From NCBI RefSeq assembly GCF_002220865.2, contig NZ_NHRJ02000003.1:249244-313243 (forward strand): a stretch of 64,000 nucleotides of DNA, written 5' to 3'. Below, piece by piece: positions 1-7,882 of this stretch (positions are counted from its first letter, which is position 1; every line of letters begins with the position of its first letter). The notes beneath the pieces are model-generated. The model was not told the DNA's origin, did no database searches, and was given only the letters and a program-made list of their open reading frames with translations. The stretch comes from Paenibacillus xerothermodurans. GTDB lineage: Bacteria; Bacillota; Bacilli; Paenibacillales; NBRC-103111. Both the position numbers and the translations under genes were made by a program.

Positions 1-252
1 GTGAAGCTGAACCAGACGGAAATCGTGTTGTCTAAAAAGGAGTTCGAGCTGCTTGCGTTTCTCGCCAGCCGCCCCGGGAAGACGTTTAGCCATGAAGAAC
101 TGTTCAGGGAGATCTGGGGTCAAGAGAGCTTGAATGATACGCGCACCATTATTGTGCATGTGAGCAACCTGCGGAAGAAGATCGAACCAGATCCTGCCAA
201 TCCACAGCACATAATTAACGTGCACGGGGTCGGGTACAAATTTATAATGTGA
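1..252 (+). CDS. Response regulator, C-terminal DNA-binding domain (partial)
   Basis: The 83 visible codons form a complete OmpR/PhoB-type winged helix. The recognition-helix and wing region reads TRTIIVHVSNLRKKI, followed by the typical HGVGYKF ending. The receiver domain would lie before position 1, so the GTG at position 1 is internal and not a start. Proteins of this family bind direct repeats in promoters after phosphorylation by a partner histidine kinase. No kinase gene follows, so the partner lies upstream or elsewhere. The domain assignment is secure; the regulon cannot be named. Confidence 0.85.
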   Translation: MKLNQTEIVLSKKEFELLAFLASRPGKTFSHEELFREIWGQESLNDTRTIIVHVSNLRKKIEPDPANPQHIINVHGVGYKFIM

Positions 253-300
253 AGCAGACTTGCGCGGGGAATCCAAGCGGGGAAAGTAAGTCGCTGAGTG

Positions 301-363
301 AACAAAAAAAGAGGCCAGTCATGAACGCATCGGCATATACCGTGCGTGCAGGCTAGCCTCTTT
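301..363 (-). terminator. Rho-independent terminator of the 5'-nucleotidase gene
   Basis: Arms AAAGAGGC (308-315) and GCCTCTTT (356-363) enclose a structured loop. Read on the minus strand, the stem is followed by a run of seven T. It lies about 20 bases past the stop of the minus-strand nucleotidase gene. Confidence 0.7.
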
Positions 364-384
364 CGAATCCACTTGTATCTCAAT

Positions 385-2175
385 TCAACCGGCAGGAACT
401 AGAAGCTTTTGTCCCGGGTAAATCCGATTCGGATTAGTTAGCCGGTTGAGCTGCTGCAGCTGCTGCCAAGTTGCATGGTGGCGAAGGCCAATCTTCCACA
501 GTGAATCCCCAGGCTGAACGATATAGACTTCGCCTTGTTCCGGCTGGGGCTGAGCGGGCAGTGGTTTGGGCCCAGCCTTCGGAGCCGGAACTGGCATTGG
601 ACGCGGTGCTGGTGCAGAACCTGCCGCTGCCTTCACCGTGATACGACCCTCAATCACAGGCTGTACGCTGCCCTTCTTCTGAATGTATTTGATTAAAGCT
701 TCTTCCAGTGAAGAAAAATCACCGGCTAGCGGATAGTCTTTGAACATCTTGTAGCCATCTCCGCCGGCTGCCATGAAGTCATTGGTTGCTAGTGTATATT
801 CTTTGTTCAGATCCAGAGGCTCTCCTTTTACCTGCACCGAGTTCACTCTTTGGCCGGCCGGTTGATCCGGATTAATAGAGTATGTCATGCCCGCGATCTG
901 CGGAAAACTGCCGGCCGCCTCAGGGTACGAAGAAACACCGTGTTCAAGCGCAGCTTTGATGTCCGAGCCTTTCACCTTTTTGGTTTGGATGTAATTACCG
1001 AAAGGCAGTACAGTGATCACTTGACCTTTGGTTATACTGCCGGCTGCGATCGAATCCCGGATCCCCCCGCCGTTGGTGATTGCTGCGTCAGCCCCTGTTT
1101 CATCAAGCATGGCGTCGGCGATCAGGTTCCCGAGATTCGATTCTCCTTTACGGACCACCTCGCGGTCTCCGACGAGCTTCGCCCCGCTGTTCCCAACCAC
1201 TTCTGCCAGAGCGGCACTCTGTCCTTGCTTGGTGCTGTTGATCACGTCCTCCACAGCTTTATCCGCCGGGACGCTGTCAAACGCTTGCCTGTTGAGCAAG
1301 CTGGCGGCCTTGCCAACTAATTCCGGACCTTCGAAGGTCAACTCGATTTTGCCGAGATTTTTACCATACTCTCCGGTTTGGGCGATAAGCACATCCCCGA
1401 CACGCATGCCTGTCGGCAGCTCGGAATGACTGTGTCCGTCGATGATAAGATCGATTTCCGGCACTTGCTCCGCGATTTTGACGCTGGTGTCCGCACTGGA
1501 TTGATCGATCCCAAGATGCAGGCTCGCCGCAATGACATCAACTTTGTCTTTCAATTCACTGACGATCGCCTTGGCTTCAGCAGCAGGATCTGTGAAGGTG
1601 ATGCCTTTAACGTTGTTCGGGTGTGTTTTGTAAGCAGTTTCGGGTGTCGTCAGACCAAATATGCCAATGCGTATGCCGCCGACTTCTTTAATCACATACG
1701 GGGCAAGGAGCCGGCTGCCATCGGCTTTTTTCACATTGGCACTGATGACCGGAAACTGTGCTGTTTTACTGAGTTCGACAAGGCGTTCGTAGCCATAGTT
1801 GAAATCATGATTGCCTGGGGTCATGGCATCATATCCTACCGCATTCATGGTGCGCACGATGCTTTCCCCGCGTGCTAGGTTGGCGAAGATTTGCCCATGC
1901 AGCGCGTCCCCCGTGTCAACCAGCAGCGTGTTCGGATTTGCGGCTTCGTGCTGTTTGACCACCGCAGCCAGCTTGGCGTAGCCTATGTTGTCCTTGGTTT
2001 CTTCCGCGCGGCTGTGCACATCATTGGTGTGGAAAATCGTGACGGTCGTGTTGGTCCCCTTCGCCGGAGTGGTGTTACCCGACAGGTTCGCGCCGTCGGC
2101 CGCGCCGACAGAAGCAGCGCTGGCAAAAAGTAAGCTCACGGACAACAGCAATGTCCGCACCGTGTTTCGTTTCAT
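385..2175 (-). CDS. Secreted 5'-nucleotidase / 2',3'-cyclic phosphodiesterase with LysM domain
   Basis: A 596-residue exported nucleotidase of the UshA/YfkN class, which hydrolyses extracellular nucleotides. Residues 1-26 are a signal peptide (hydrophobic core LLLSVSLLFASAASVGA). The metallophosphatase domain shows HTNDVHS, DTGDALHG, GNHDFNYG and DGHSHSE metal-binding blocks. The 5'-nucleotidase C-terminal domain (about 320-500) contains NGGGIRD and ATNDFMAAGGDGY. A Pro/Ala linker then leads to one LysM domain (about 547-596: YIVQPGDSLWKIG...YPGQKLLVPAG), which should hold the enzyme on peptidoglycan. A strong GGGGGGAG ribosome site precedes the ATG. It appears monocistronic. The exact nucleotide preference is not visible. 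Confidence 0.9.
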   Translation of the reverse strand: MKRNTVRTLLLSVSLLFASAASVGAADGANLSGNTTPAKGTNTTVTIFHTNDVHSRAEETKDNIGYAKLAAVVKQHEAANPNTLLVDTGDALHGQIFANLARGESIVRTMNAVGYDAMTPGNHDFNYGYERLVELSKTAQFPVISANVKKADGSRLLAPYVIKEVGGIRIGIFGLTTPETAYKTHPNNVKGITFTDPAAEAKAIVSELKDKVDVIAASLHLGIDQSSADTSVKIAEQVPEIDLIIDGHSHSELPTGMRVGDVLIAQTGEYGKNLGKIELTFEGPELVGKAASLLNRQAFDSVPADKAVEDVINSTKQGQSAALAEVVGNSGAKLVGDREVVRKGESNLGNLIADAMLDETGADAAITNGGGIRDSIAAGSITKGQVITVLPFGNYIQTKKVKGSDIKAALEHGVSSYPEAAGSFPQIAGMTYSINPDQPAGQRVNSVQVKGEPLDLNKEYTLATNDFMAAGGDGYKMFKDYPLAGDFSSLEEALIKYIQKKGSVQPVIEGRITVKAAAGSAPAPRPMPVPAPKAGPKPLPAQPQPEQGEVYIVQPGDSLWKIGLRHHATWQQLQQLNRLTNPNRIYPGQKLLVPAG

Positions 2176-2721
2176 TCGAACTCCCCCCGATTAATAGATG
2201 AAAATACTTACAACAATTCCAAATGTAGCACACGATTATTAACCCACAATCCATCCTATGTTAAATGTTTCTTAAGATACCAAACAGCCGGGCTGTTGTT
2301 CGTGCACTCACAATGATGGTAAAATGTCGAATATATCACGGTGGGAGGGATCGGTATGTCATGTGCATTAAGCCAAGGCTTTAGGCGAGATGTTGATGGA
2401 CCGATTTTAGGACACTGCTTGTCTTGGCCTCCGCCGTAATTTTGTTGGTCGCCAGCGGCAGCTTGCCTTTGCAGCTGTCATTAGGCTATATTATCAAGAT
2501 GGCCCACATGCCATTAATCTGTTGGGTGTTTGGCACCATCGCCAGCAAATATTGCCCACATGTATTGGGCGGGAAATGAACTGTAAAAACTGCTTGATTC
2601 ATTTCCATGCTGGAGGGCACATACGGAATCGAAGATATCGGTAGGGATGGCTATTACGGAACGAATAAAGGGTTAACATGAATCGGTTCCGGCCCGCAGA
2701 CAAACTTCTGGGAGGCGGAAA
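2176..2721. other. Intergenic region with a possible small-gene remnant
   Basis: There is no convincing intact gene here. Around 2356-2578, a GGGAGG site and an ATG open a short frame that stops early. Another frame encodes a hydrophobic stretch (LASAVILLVASGSLPLQ...) ending at 2578. This could be a decayed small membrane-protein gene, but no family is recognisable. The divergent promoters for both neighbours must lie in this region. Confidence 0.3.
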
Positions 2722-3609
2722 ATGAGTTTAAAAAAAAGAATGGCTGTAGTGTTGCTATTATTGCTTGTACCGGTGTTACTGTACTATCTGAATGTCGCCC
2801 ACACCAACGTAAAAGCAACCTGGGTGTGGGACTCCACTGAGATCGCACAGGATAGTGATGAGATCGTATCGTTCGCCGACCAAAACGGGGTGAATCTGAT
2901 CTATCTGTACATCAATCCGAAGCAGGATTATAACGACTATCGTACGTTTGTTAAGAAAGCCCGGGAGTCGGGCATCGCCGTGCACGCTCTTGGCGGAGAC
3001 CCATCGTGGTCTACCGACGAGGAGAGACACCGGATTACCGAGTTCGTCACTTGGGTCAGCAATTATAACGAGATGGCGTCGAAGCGGGAACAAATCACGG
3101 GCATTCACCTGGATGTTGAACCCTATAATCAACAGGCTTGGAACACGGATCAAAGACAAGCCATCATAGATGGCTGGTTAGAGAGCATGGAGCACTTCGT
3201 TACGCTGACCGGCGAGATGACATCGCTCGACACCGGGGCGGACTTGCCCTTCTGGCTCGATGAAATTCCCGTGTCACAGCAGCCGAATGCCCAGTCGATG
3301 AGCGAATGGTTCATGGAAAGATTAGATCATGTCACGCTGATGGCTTATCGTAATACCGCTGACAGTGACGGCGGCATTCTGGACGTGATAGAGGAAGAGG
3401 TCCAAACTGCCAATGAATTGGGAAAAAAGGTGGTGGTCGGCATAGAAACTAACGAAATGCCGGACAAGTACACCACTTTTCACGACACAGACACGTATTA
3501 CAAGAAGGAACAACTGGCGTTGGTGGAAAATAACTTAGGCGGGCACCCGTCGTATTACGGCGTAGCCATACACGACTATGCAGCTTGGAGCCGGTCTATC
3601 GACAGCTGA
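2722..3609 (+). CDS. Membrane-anchored TIM-barrel-like hydrolase, unassigned
   Basis: A 295-residue protein with one N-terminal membrane segment (residues 6-24, MAVVLLLLLVPVLLYYLNV) and no obvious cleavage site, so it is probably anchored facing outward. The rest has an alternating strand/helix pattern with GIHLDVEPY, a motif typical of carbohydrate-active TIM barrels where an acidic residue ends a beta strand. LDHVTLMAYRN and KVVVGIETNE fit later barrel strands. The start follows GGGAGGCGG. It may be a glycoside hydrolase-like or cell-wall protein. I do not recognise the exact family, and the catalytic role is inference. Confidence 0.6.
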   Translation: MSLKKRMAVVLLLLLVPVLLYYLNVAHTNVKATWVWDSTEIAQDSDEIVSFADQNGVNLIYLYINPKQDYNDYRTFVKKARESGIAVHALGGDPSWSTDEERHRITEFVTWVSNYNEMASKREQITGIHLDVEPYNQQAWNTDQRQAIIDGWLESMEHFVTLTGEMTSLDTGADLPFWLDEIPVSQQPNAQSMSEWFMERLDHVTLMAYRNTADSDGGILDVIEEEVQTANELGKKVVVGIETNEMPDKYTTFHDTDTYYKKEQLALVENNLGGHPSYYGVAIHDYAAWSRSIDS

Positions 3610-3680
3610 TAGCGCCGGCCTGAGGGGGAGACCCGGCCTGCGAAAATTTCCGATATGATATTACGCAGTTGGTCGAAAAA

Positions 3681-3726
3681 CTAAATCCAGCTATAACAGC
3701 TTGCGCTGTGGTAGCTGGATTTTTTC
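3681..3726. terminator. Bidirectional terminator between convergent genes
   Basis: A perfect stem AAATCCAGCTA / TAGCTGGATTT, with flanking A and T runs, lies between the plus-strand gene ending at 3609 and the minus-strand spoVR 3' part ending at 3738. It can serve both. Confidence 0.85.
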
Positions 3727-3737
3727 GTTCGGTGGGA

Positions 3738-4375
3738 TTACAGAAACTTACGATTGTGTTTTTTGCCGTCATAGGTGAACAGTACCGGCTTCTCCTCGAT
3801 CATGGTTTCCAGATGTACGGTTTTGCCCCACAGCTGATGGATGTATGGTATGGTGCGCTCGACATACTTCAAATCCAACTCCACACCCTCATAGCCGTGT
3901 TTTAAGTACAGTTCGCCGTTTTTGTCATAATCGCCGTTTTCCACAGCAATGTAGGGAAAGCCGCCGTTCACCCGGGCGTAGACCAGCTGGTCACGTATTT
4001 TTTCCCAGGATTTGTCGGTGATTTTCCACTCGGCCCCTTTTTTTTCAAAAATGTATAGGTCCATCTCGTCGACCAGCTTCTTGGTCATATAATTGCGGAT
4101 GAACGAGATATCTGAATCGTACTCACGTACGTCAAAAATCTTCTGCCGCCCTTCGCCGCCTTTTCGGCCAAAACGCTCCCGCTCTTCCTCGGTTGGGTTA
4201 TCCCATCGTTTCTCGATATCCTCAAAGATTTTCAGCCCCAAATAGTACGGATTCAGACTGTGGCGTGAGGGCACCACAACAGACGAGTTCAGCTTCGCGT
4301 ATTCGATCGTTTCCTCCGAGGTCAGGTCCAGCTCGCGAAGAATGCGCTGATGCCAATACGAAGCCCAGCCTTCGT
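3738..4375 (-). CDS. spoVR: SpoVR, C-terminal part (3' half of an interrupted gene)
   Basis: SpoVR is a sporulation protein expressed in the mother cell and linked to cortex formation in B. subtilis. This segment gives [16 protein letters not shown] and then [50 protein letters not shown] and [18 protein letters not shown], all characteristic of the SpoVR C-terminal half. It has no start of its own: reading upstream past GWASY, the frame meets a TAG a few codons inside the element. The 5' half lies at 25259-26068. The 20-bp core at 4356-4375 is shared exactly with that half. Joining the two at the core gives an open 476-codon frame (475 aa), close to the B. subtilis length (about 468 aa). Confidence 0.93.
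4356..4375 (-). repeat. Left attachment core of the spoVR element
   Basis: The core reads ACGAAGGCTGGGCTTCGTAT on the minus strand, encoding E-G-W-A-S-Y of SpoVR. It is identical to 25259-25278. The chromosomal side continues as SpoVR (WHQRIL). The element side reads ATCGC on the plus strand. Confidence 0.9.
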
Positions 4376-4405
4376 ATCGCTAAGATGCTTCGCCGGCAGT
4401 AGCAG

Positions 4406-5899
4406 TCAAATTCCGTCGGATGTAAACCATATGGCGAGTTCCCCTATACCGAGTACCGTGACCCGATCGACCAGCGTTCGAATCAGTGCCTTAGCTTCAA
4501 CTACGGGCAATGCGTTTAATGCCTCCACAATAGTGGTAAGCTCACTCTTGCATGCGGATTCCAGCTGCTGCAGGTGGGCTGAGTCGGGCTGCTGCGGATC
4601 GCCCAGCTGTTCGCTCGATAGTGAGGCCATTTCTTTGTCGAGCTTTTCCTTAGCTTCTGTGAGCTCAGACAGCTCAATCAGTCCGGCGGCGTAAGCTTCG
4701 ACTTTTCTTTTGTATTTCTGCTGTACCTGCTGACTCTGACGCCTGACATTAGATTGCTTCACTGCCCCGTCTGCCGGAACGATGGCGGCGGAATAGCCGG
4801 AGATCAGCGTATGTGAAATCTGCGATAACCCGTGCATAAACCACCGCTCGATATCCTCCGCGCGATACGACTTGCCGGTGCAAGTTCCTTTGTTCTTATT
4901 GGCCGCGCAGCGGTATACCCGCTTTCTTTTCGGCCAGCCGGACCATCCGACACTCATGGCGCCGCCGCACTCACCACATTTGAGAATACCTCCGAGCAGA
5001 TGAGGACTCGTCTGTGCGCGTGGCGCAGGTTTGGCTCGCTGCATTTTGCGCTGCACATGTTCCCACACCGAAGGCTCCACAATGGACGGCAGACAATCCG
5101 GAATGATCACCCAATCATCCATATTCCTTTCCTGCCGGCGGCCTTTGCTGGAATCCAGCCTGTTCCACACTAAGGTCCCTTTGTACACCGGGTTGGAAAG
5201 CAGCAGCTTAACGCTGCGAATTGACCATTCCTTATTGTGCCGCGACGGAATTGCCTGTTCATTTAAGCGTTTTGCTATAGTGTGGTATCCGAGTCCCTGC
5301 TCCAGAAACAGCTGGAAAACGGAGCGGACGACATGAGCTTCCGGCTCAAAAATCACCAGGTTTTTGTTGTCCAGCCTGTAGCCGTAAGGGGCCTGCGTGA
5401 GCCATTTGCCGTTTTTCGCAGCGTGAAACATATTGTCCAGGACGCGCTCCCGGATTCTCTCGCGCTCGAACTCCGCTACAGCGCCAAGCACCTGCAGCGT
5501 GAGCCGGCCGGACGGGGTTTCGGTGTCAAATGCCTCGCTGGTGGAGATGAAGCTCACATGGTGGGTTTGAAACAGGTCGATCAACGTAAGCAGGTCGAGC
5601 AGTGTCCGACTCAATCGGTCAAGCTTGGTGACCATGATCTTCGACACAAGCCCTTCGCGCACAGCACCGAGCAGCCGCCGTAAGGCCGGCCGGTCCGTAT
5701 TCTTCGCGGAATAGCCGTCGTCGACGTAGACGATGGGCTGTGCTTCCCAGCCCATTGCGCGGCAGTAGGCCAACAGCCGTGCCTGCTGCTCGTCTAATGA
5801 AATGCCTTCCCGGGCTTGCTCATCGGTGCTGACCCGGCAGTAAATGGCAACGGTTCGCGGATGAACTCTGACAGCGCTCTCTTTGGATTGGGTACGCAC
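4406..5899 (-). CDS. Large serine recombinase of the spoVR element
   Basis: A serine recombinase of about 497 residues, the family of SpoIVCA (skin) and SprA (SPbeta). The N-terminal resolvase domain has the nucleophile in YCRVSTDEQ (Ser24), then DDGYSAKNTDRPAL, TKLDRLSRTLLDL and ERIRERV. The recombinase domain follows (PYGYRL, SVFQLFLEQGLGYHTIAKRLNEQ, LLSNPVYKGTLVWNR). A zinc ribbon (CGECGGAMSVGW...YRCAAN...GTC) and a C-terminal coiled coil (about 350-450) complete it. I chose GTG 5899 because AGGAGG lies 7 bases upstream; an ATG at 5920 is possible but lacks a good site. The stop is 30 bp from the left core, and the gene is collinear with spoVR. Confidence 0.92.
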   Translation of the reverse strand: MRTQSKESAVRVHPRTVAIYCRVSTDEQAREGISLDEQQARLLAYCRAMGWEAQPIVYVDDGYSAKNTDRPALRRLLGAVREGLVSKIMVTKLDRLSRTLLDLLTLIDLFQTHHVSFISTSEAFDTETPSGRLTLQVLGAVAEFERERIRERVLDNMFHAAKNGKWLTQAPYGYRLDNKNLVIFEPEAHVVRSVFQLFLEQGLGYHTIAKRLNEQAIPSRHNKEWSIRSVKLLLSNPVYKGTLVWNRLDSSKGRRQERNMDDWVIIPDCLPSIVEPSVWEHVQRKMQRAKPAPRAQTSPHLLGGILKCGECGGAMSVGWSGWPKRKRVYRCAANKNKGTCTGKSYRAEDIERWFMHGLSQISHTLISGYSAAIVPADGAVKQSNVRRQSQQVQQKYKRKVEAYAAGLIELSELTEAKEKLDKEMASLSSEQLGDPQQPDSAHLQQLESACKSELTTIVEALNALPVVEAKALIRTLVDRVTVLGIGELAIWFTSDGI

Positions 5900-6400
5900 C
5901 GGCACCACCTCCTGTGCCATATATATGAGTGCGCCCACGCGGAAAGAAGATACGCGCGCACTGTTCTCCTTACCGATCACCGTTAATACATATAAAAAAG
6001 AAAGGCGGTGGGATTCATAGCTGAGCCCAATATTTCTTTTAGATTTCATACAGACTCGGCCGACGATGAAGATGTCAGACCGGACGCTGCCGGGATTTGC
6101 TCGCACGCTGCATTTGCCGCCCGATATGTTCTGTGGGAGCAGCGGGTGCTCAGCCAGGCGTGGAAGGCAATGCTGCTGCGTGAGTTAGGAGAGGCAGGTG
6201 CGGCCCGCTGCAACGTGGATGTGACGGTAGAGCGGAGGGCGGGTCACCCTGGACGCCGATCTTGACAGTGCTTCCGCCAGGCGCATCGGCGTGGACGGTT
6301 GTCTTTCAGGGGGACACCTCCGCTGGTGAGCCTGGCGGAACAGGCGGACAGGAGCCTGGCGTCGCTACATCGACCGCGGCCAGATAGGAAGCGCTGCCAT
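5900..6400. other. Gene-poor region inside the spoVR element
   Basis: Several short frames exist, among them one around 6180-6388 with a Gly-rich end (GEPGGTGGQEPG). None has a credible start and ribosome site or a recognisable family. I see no clear recombination-directionality gene here, although such a gene could be very small. The recombinase promoter must lie in the 5905-6010 part; a sigma-E match could not be assigned with confidence. Confidence 0.3.
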
Positions 6401-6475
6401 TTTGTCCGCACGAAATAACATTTAGTCACACAATCCGCACAGTTCGTCGTGAAAATAAGTTGTTACCGCTTTCAT
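6401..6475 (+). promoter_or_regulatory. Three-part operator and cre-like site upstream of the aldolase operon
   Basis: GT-centred motifs TTTTGTC (GT at 6404), TTTAGTCAC (6425) and ACAGTTCGTCGTGAAAAT (6442) are spaced 21 and 17 bases apart. The same three with the same spacing precede the tctC gene at 18043. ACAGTTCGT fits the degenerate 9-mer reported for LytTR-type regulators. TGTTACCGCTTTCA (6460-6473) resembles a CcpA cre box and is followed by TATGAT-like -10 candidates. Control by the LytTR regulator at 14419 is inference. Confidence 0.55.
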
Positions 6476-6576
6476 AAGATATGATATGATAATACAGGAT
6501 AAGCCAGAAGCTTCTCGGGACTACATAACAACAGCGTGCACACCAGATGACCACAATCAAAGGAGGAAATTACTTT

Positions 6577-7350
6577 ATGCAAAATGCGGTGAAGCAGAAG
6601 TTGAAGAACGGTGAATACGCTACAGGTGCTTTTATCGGATTTCATTCTCCATCCTTGGCGGAAATGCTTGGCCATTCCGGATTCGACTTTGTGGTTATCG
6701 ACAACGAGCACGGCCCCTTGAGCTGGGGGGAAGTCGAGGAGATGATTCGTGCAGTCGAGCTGACTGGAGCGGTGCCTATCGTGCGCGTCGCGTATGACCA
6801 GTCCGATATTCAAAAGGCGCTGGACCGTGGTGCCATGGGTCTGCATGTGCCAATGGTCAATACCAAGGAGGACGCCGAAGCCGTAGTTCAGAAAGCGAAA
6901 TTCCCTCCGGTCGGCAAAAGGGGCACAGCCTACTCGGTGCGCTCATCGAAGTATGGCAAAGGAGGGGGAAATGCTTATTTACAGCAGTCCAATGACGCCA
7001 TCCTTATCGCCGTGCACATTGAGACACCGGAAGCGGTGGACAATATCGACGAAATTATGAGTGTCGCAGGCATCGATATTTGCTACATCGGCCCTACGGA
7101 TTTGTCGGTTACGATGGGCTACAGCGTGGAAGGTCCGGACCACCCGGAAGTTCAGGCGGCGATGAACCGCGTAATGGCGGCTGGCCAGAAGCATGGCGTG
7201 GCAGTCGGGATTCAAGTCGGCGGCGCTTCCGCCATACCGCAGAAGCAGCAGTGGGGCGCGCCTTATATCGGCGTAGCGGTCACGCCTGTACTGTATGCGG
7301 CTTTAGACGAAGTGGTAAAGGCGGGCAAGCAGCTGAATCAAGTGAAATGA
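6577..7350 (+). CDS. HpcH/HpaI family 2-oxo-acid aldolase
   Basis: A 257-residue class II (metal-dependent) aldolase. Members cleave 2-oxo-3-deoxy or 4-hydroxy-2-oxo acids to pyruvate plus an aldehyde, for example 2-dehydro-3-deoxyglucarate to pyruvate and tartronate semialdehyde. Visible family blocks are GAFIGFHSPSLAEMLGHSGFDFVVIDNEHGPLS in two parts, PIVRV, RGAMGLHVPMV, KRGTAYSVR, HIETPEAVDNIDEI and CYIGPTDLSVTMG, including the metal-binding Glu and Asp. The ATG at 6577 has AAAGGAGG upstream. It opens the catabolic operon of the element. The substrate is not proven, but the neighbours favour sugar acids. Confidence 0.85.
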   Translation: MQNAVKQKLKNGEYATGAFIGFHSPSLAEMLGHSGFDFVVIDNEHGPLSWGEVEEMIRAVELTGAVPIVRVAYDQSDIQKALDRGAMGLHVPMVNTKEDAEAVVQKAKFPPVGKRGTAYSVRSSKYGKGGGNAYLQQSNDAILIAVHIETPEAVDNIDEIMSVAGIDICYIGPTDLSVTMGYSVEGPDHPEVQAAMNRVMAAGQKHGVAVGIQVGGASAIPQKQQWGAPYIGVAVTPVLYAALDEVVKAGKQLNQVK

Positions 7351-7375
7351 CGCAGAAGGAGCTGGAGCAGCGAAA

Positions 7376-7654
7376 ATGAAATATTTTGCCGTATTTTTAC
7401 CGATGTTGAGTCCTGACAAGAGCCAGGAATTCCGTGCGCAGCACCTTGAGTTTCTTGCCGAGAAGCGCAAGGAAGGCAAAATATTTGCCAACGGCAGGTT
7501 TGTTGACGGAGCGGGAGGGCTGGTCATTTACATGGCTGAGACGGAAGAGGAAGTCCAGCAAATGGTGCAGCAGGACCCGTATGTGATTCAGAAGGCAAGA
7601 AGCTTCGAGATCCATGAGTGGGAGATCGTAACAGAGGCGGTTTTGCCCCAATAG
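7376..7654 (+). CDS. YciI-family protein
   Basis: A 92-residue single-domain protein with the YciI/muconolactone-isomerase-like ferredoxin fold: MKYFAVFLPML, EHLEFL-type helix, GKIFANGRFVDGAGGLVIYMAETEEEVQQMVQQDPYV. It lies 25 bp after the aldolase gene and has an AAGGAG-type site, so it is co-transcribed. YciI proteins often sit in aromatic or sugar-acid catabolic operons, with uncertain catalytic roles. The family is clear; the function is unknown. Confidence 0.8.
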   Translation: MKYFAVFLPMLSPDKSQEFRAQHLEFLAEKRKEGKIFANGRFVDGAGGLVIYMAETEEEVQQMVQQDPYVIQKARSFEIHEWEIVTEAVLPQ

Positions 7655-7755
7655 CTGGCGAATAGCGAGGTCCTATGAAGCAACAGTTCATAGGACGTCT
7701 TTGCATCAGCAGGCGGATATTCGTATCGCTCAAACATAGACGGAGGATGAATTGC

Positions 7756-7803
7756 ATGAAAATCGCTTTTATCGGACTGGGTAATATGGGACTGCCAAAG
7801 GCG
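7756..7803 (+). pseudogene. 5' remnant of a GarR/3-hydroxyisobutyrate dehydrogenase-family gene
   Basis: A good GGAGGA ribosome site and ATG are followed by MKIAFIGLGNMGLPKA, the NAD(P)-binding Rossmann start of beta-hydroxyacid dehydrogenases such as tartronate semialdehyde reductase (GarR). After 16 codons the similarity ends and the frame runs into the glcD-like gene. The body of the gene appears to have been deleted. GarR would act right after the HpcH/HpaI aldolase, which supports a lost step in the pathway. Confidence 0.65.
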
Positions 7804-7882
7804 AGTTTCGCACAAAGCCGCATTCTGGAACGGCATTACAGCCGGAAACGGAATCGGGGGCTCAGGAGAGGAGGATCTGCCG

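Noticed and set aside
5900-6010. Sigma-E promoter for the spoVR-element recombinase
   Set aside because: CGTATCTT and CATATATA are present but 19 bases apart, which is too far for sigma-E; left unassigned.
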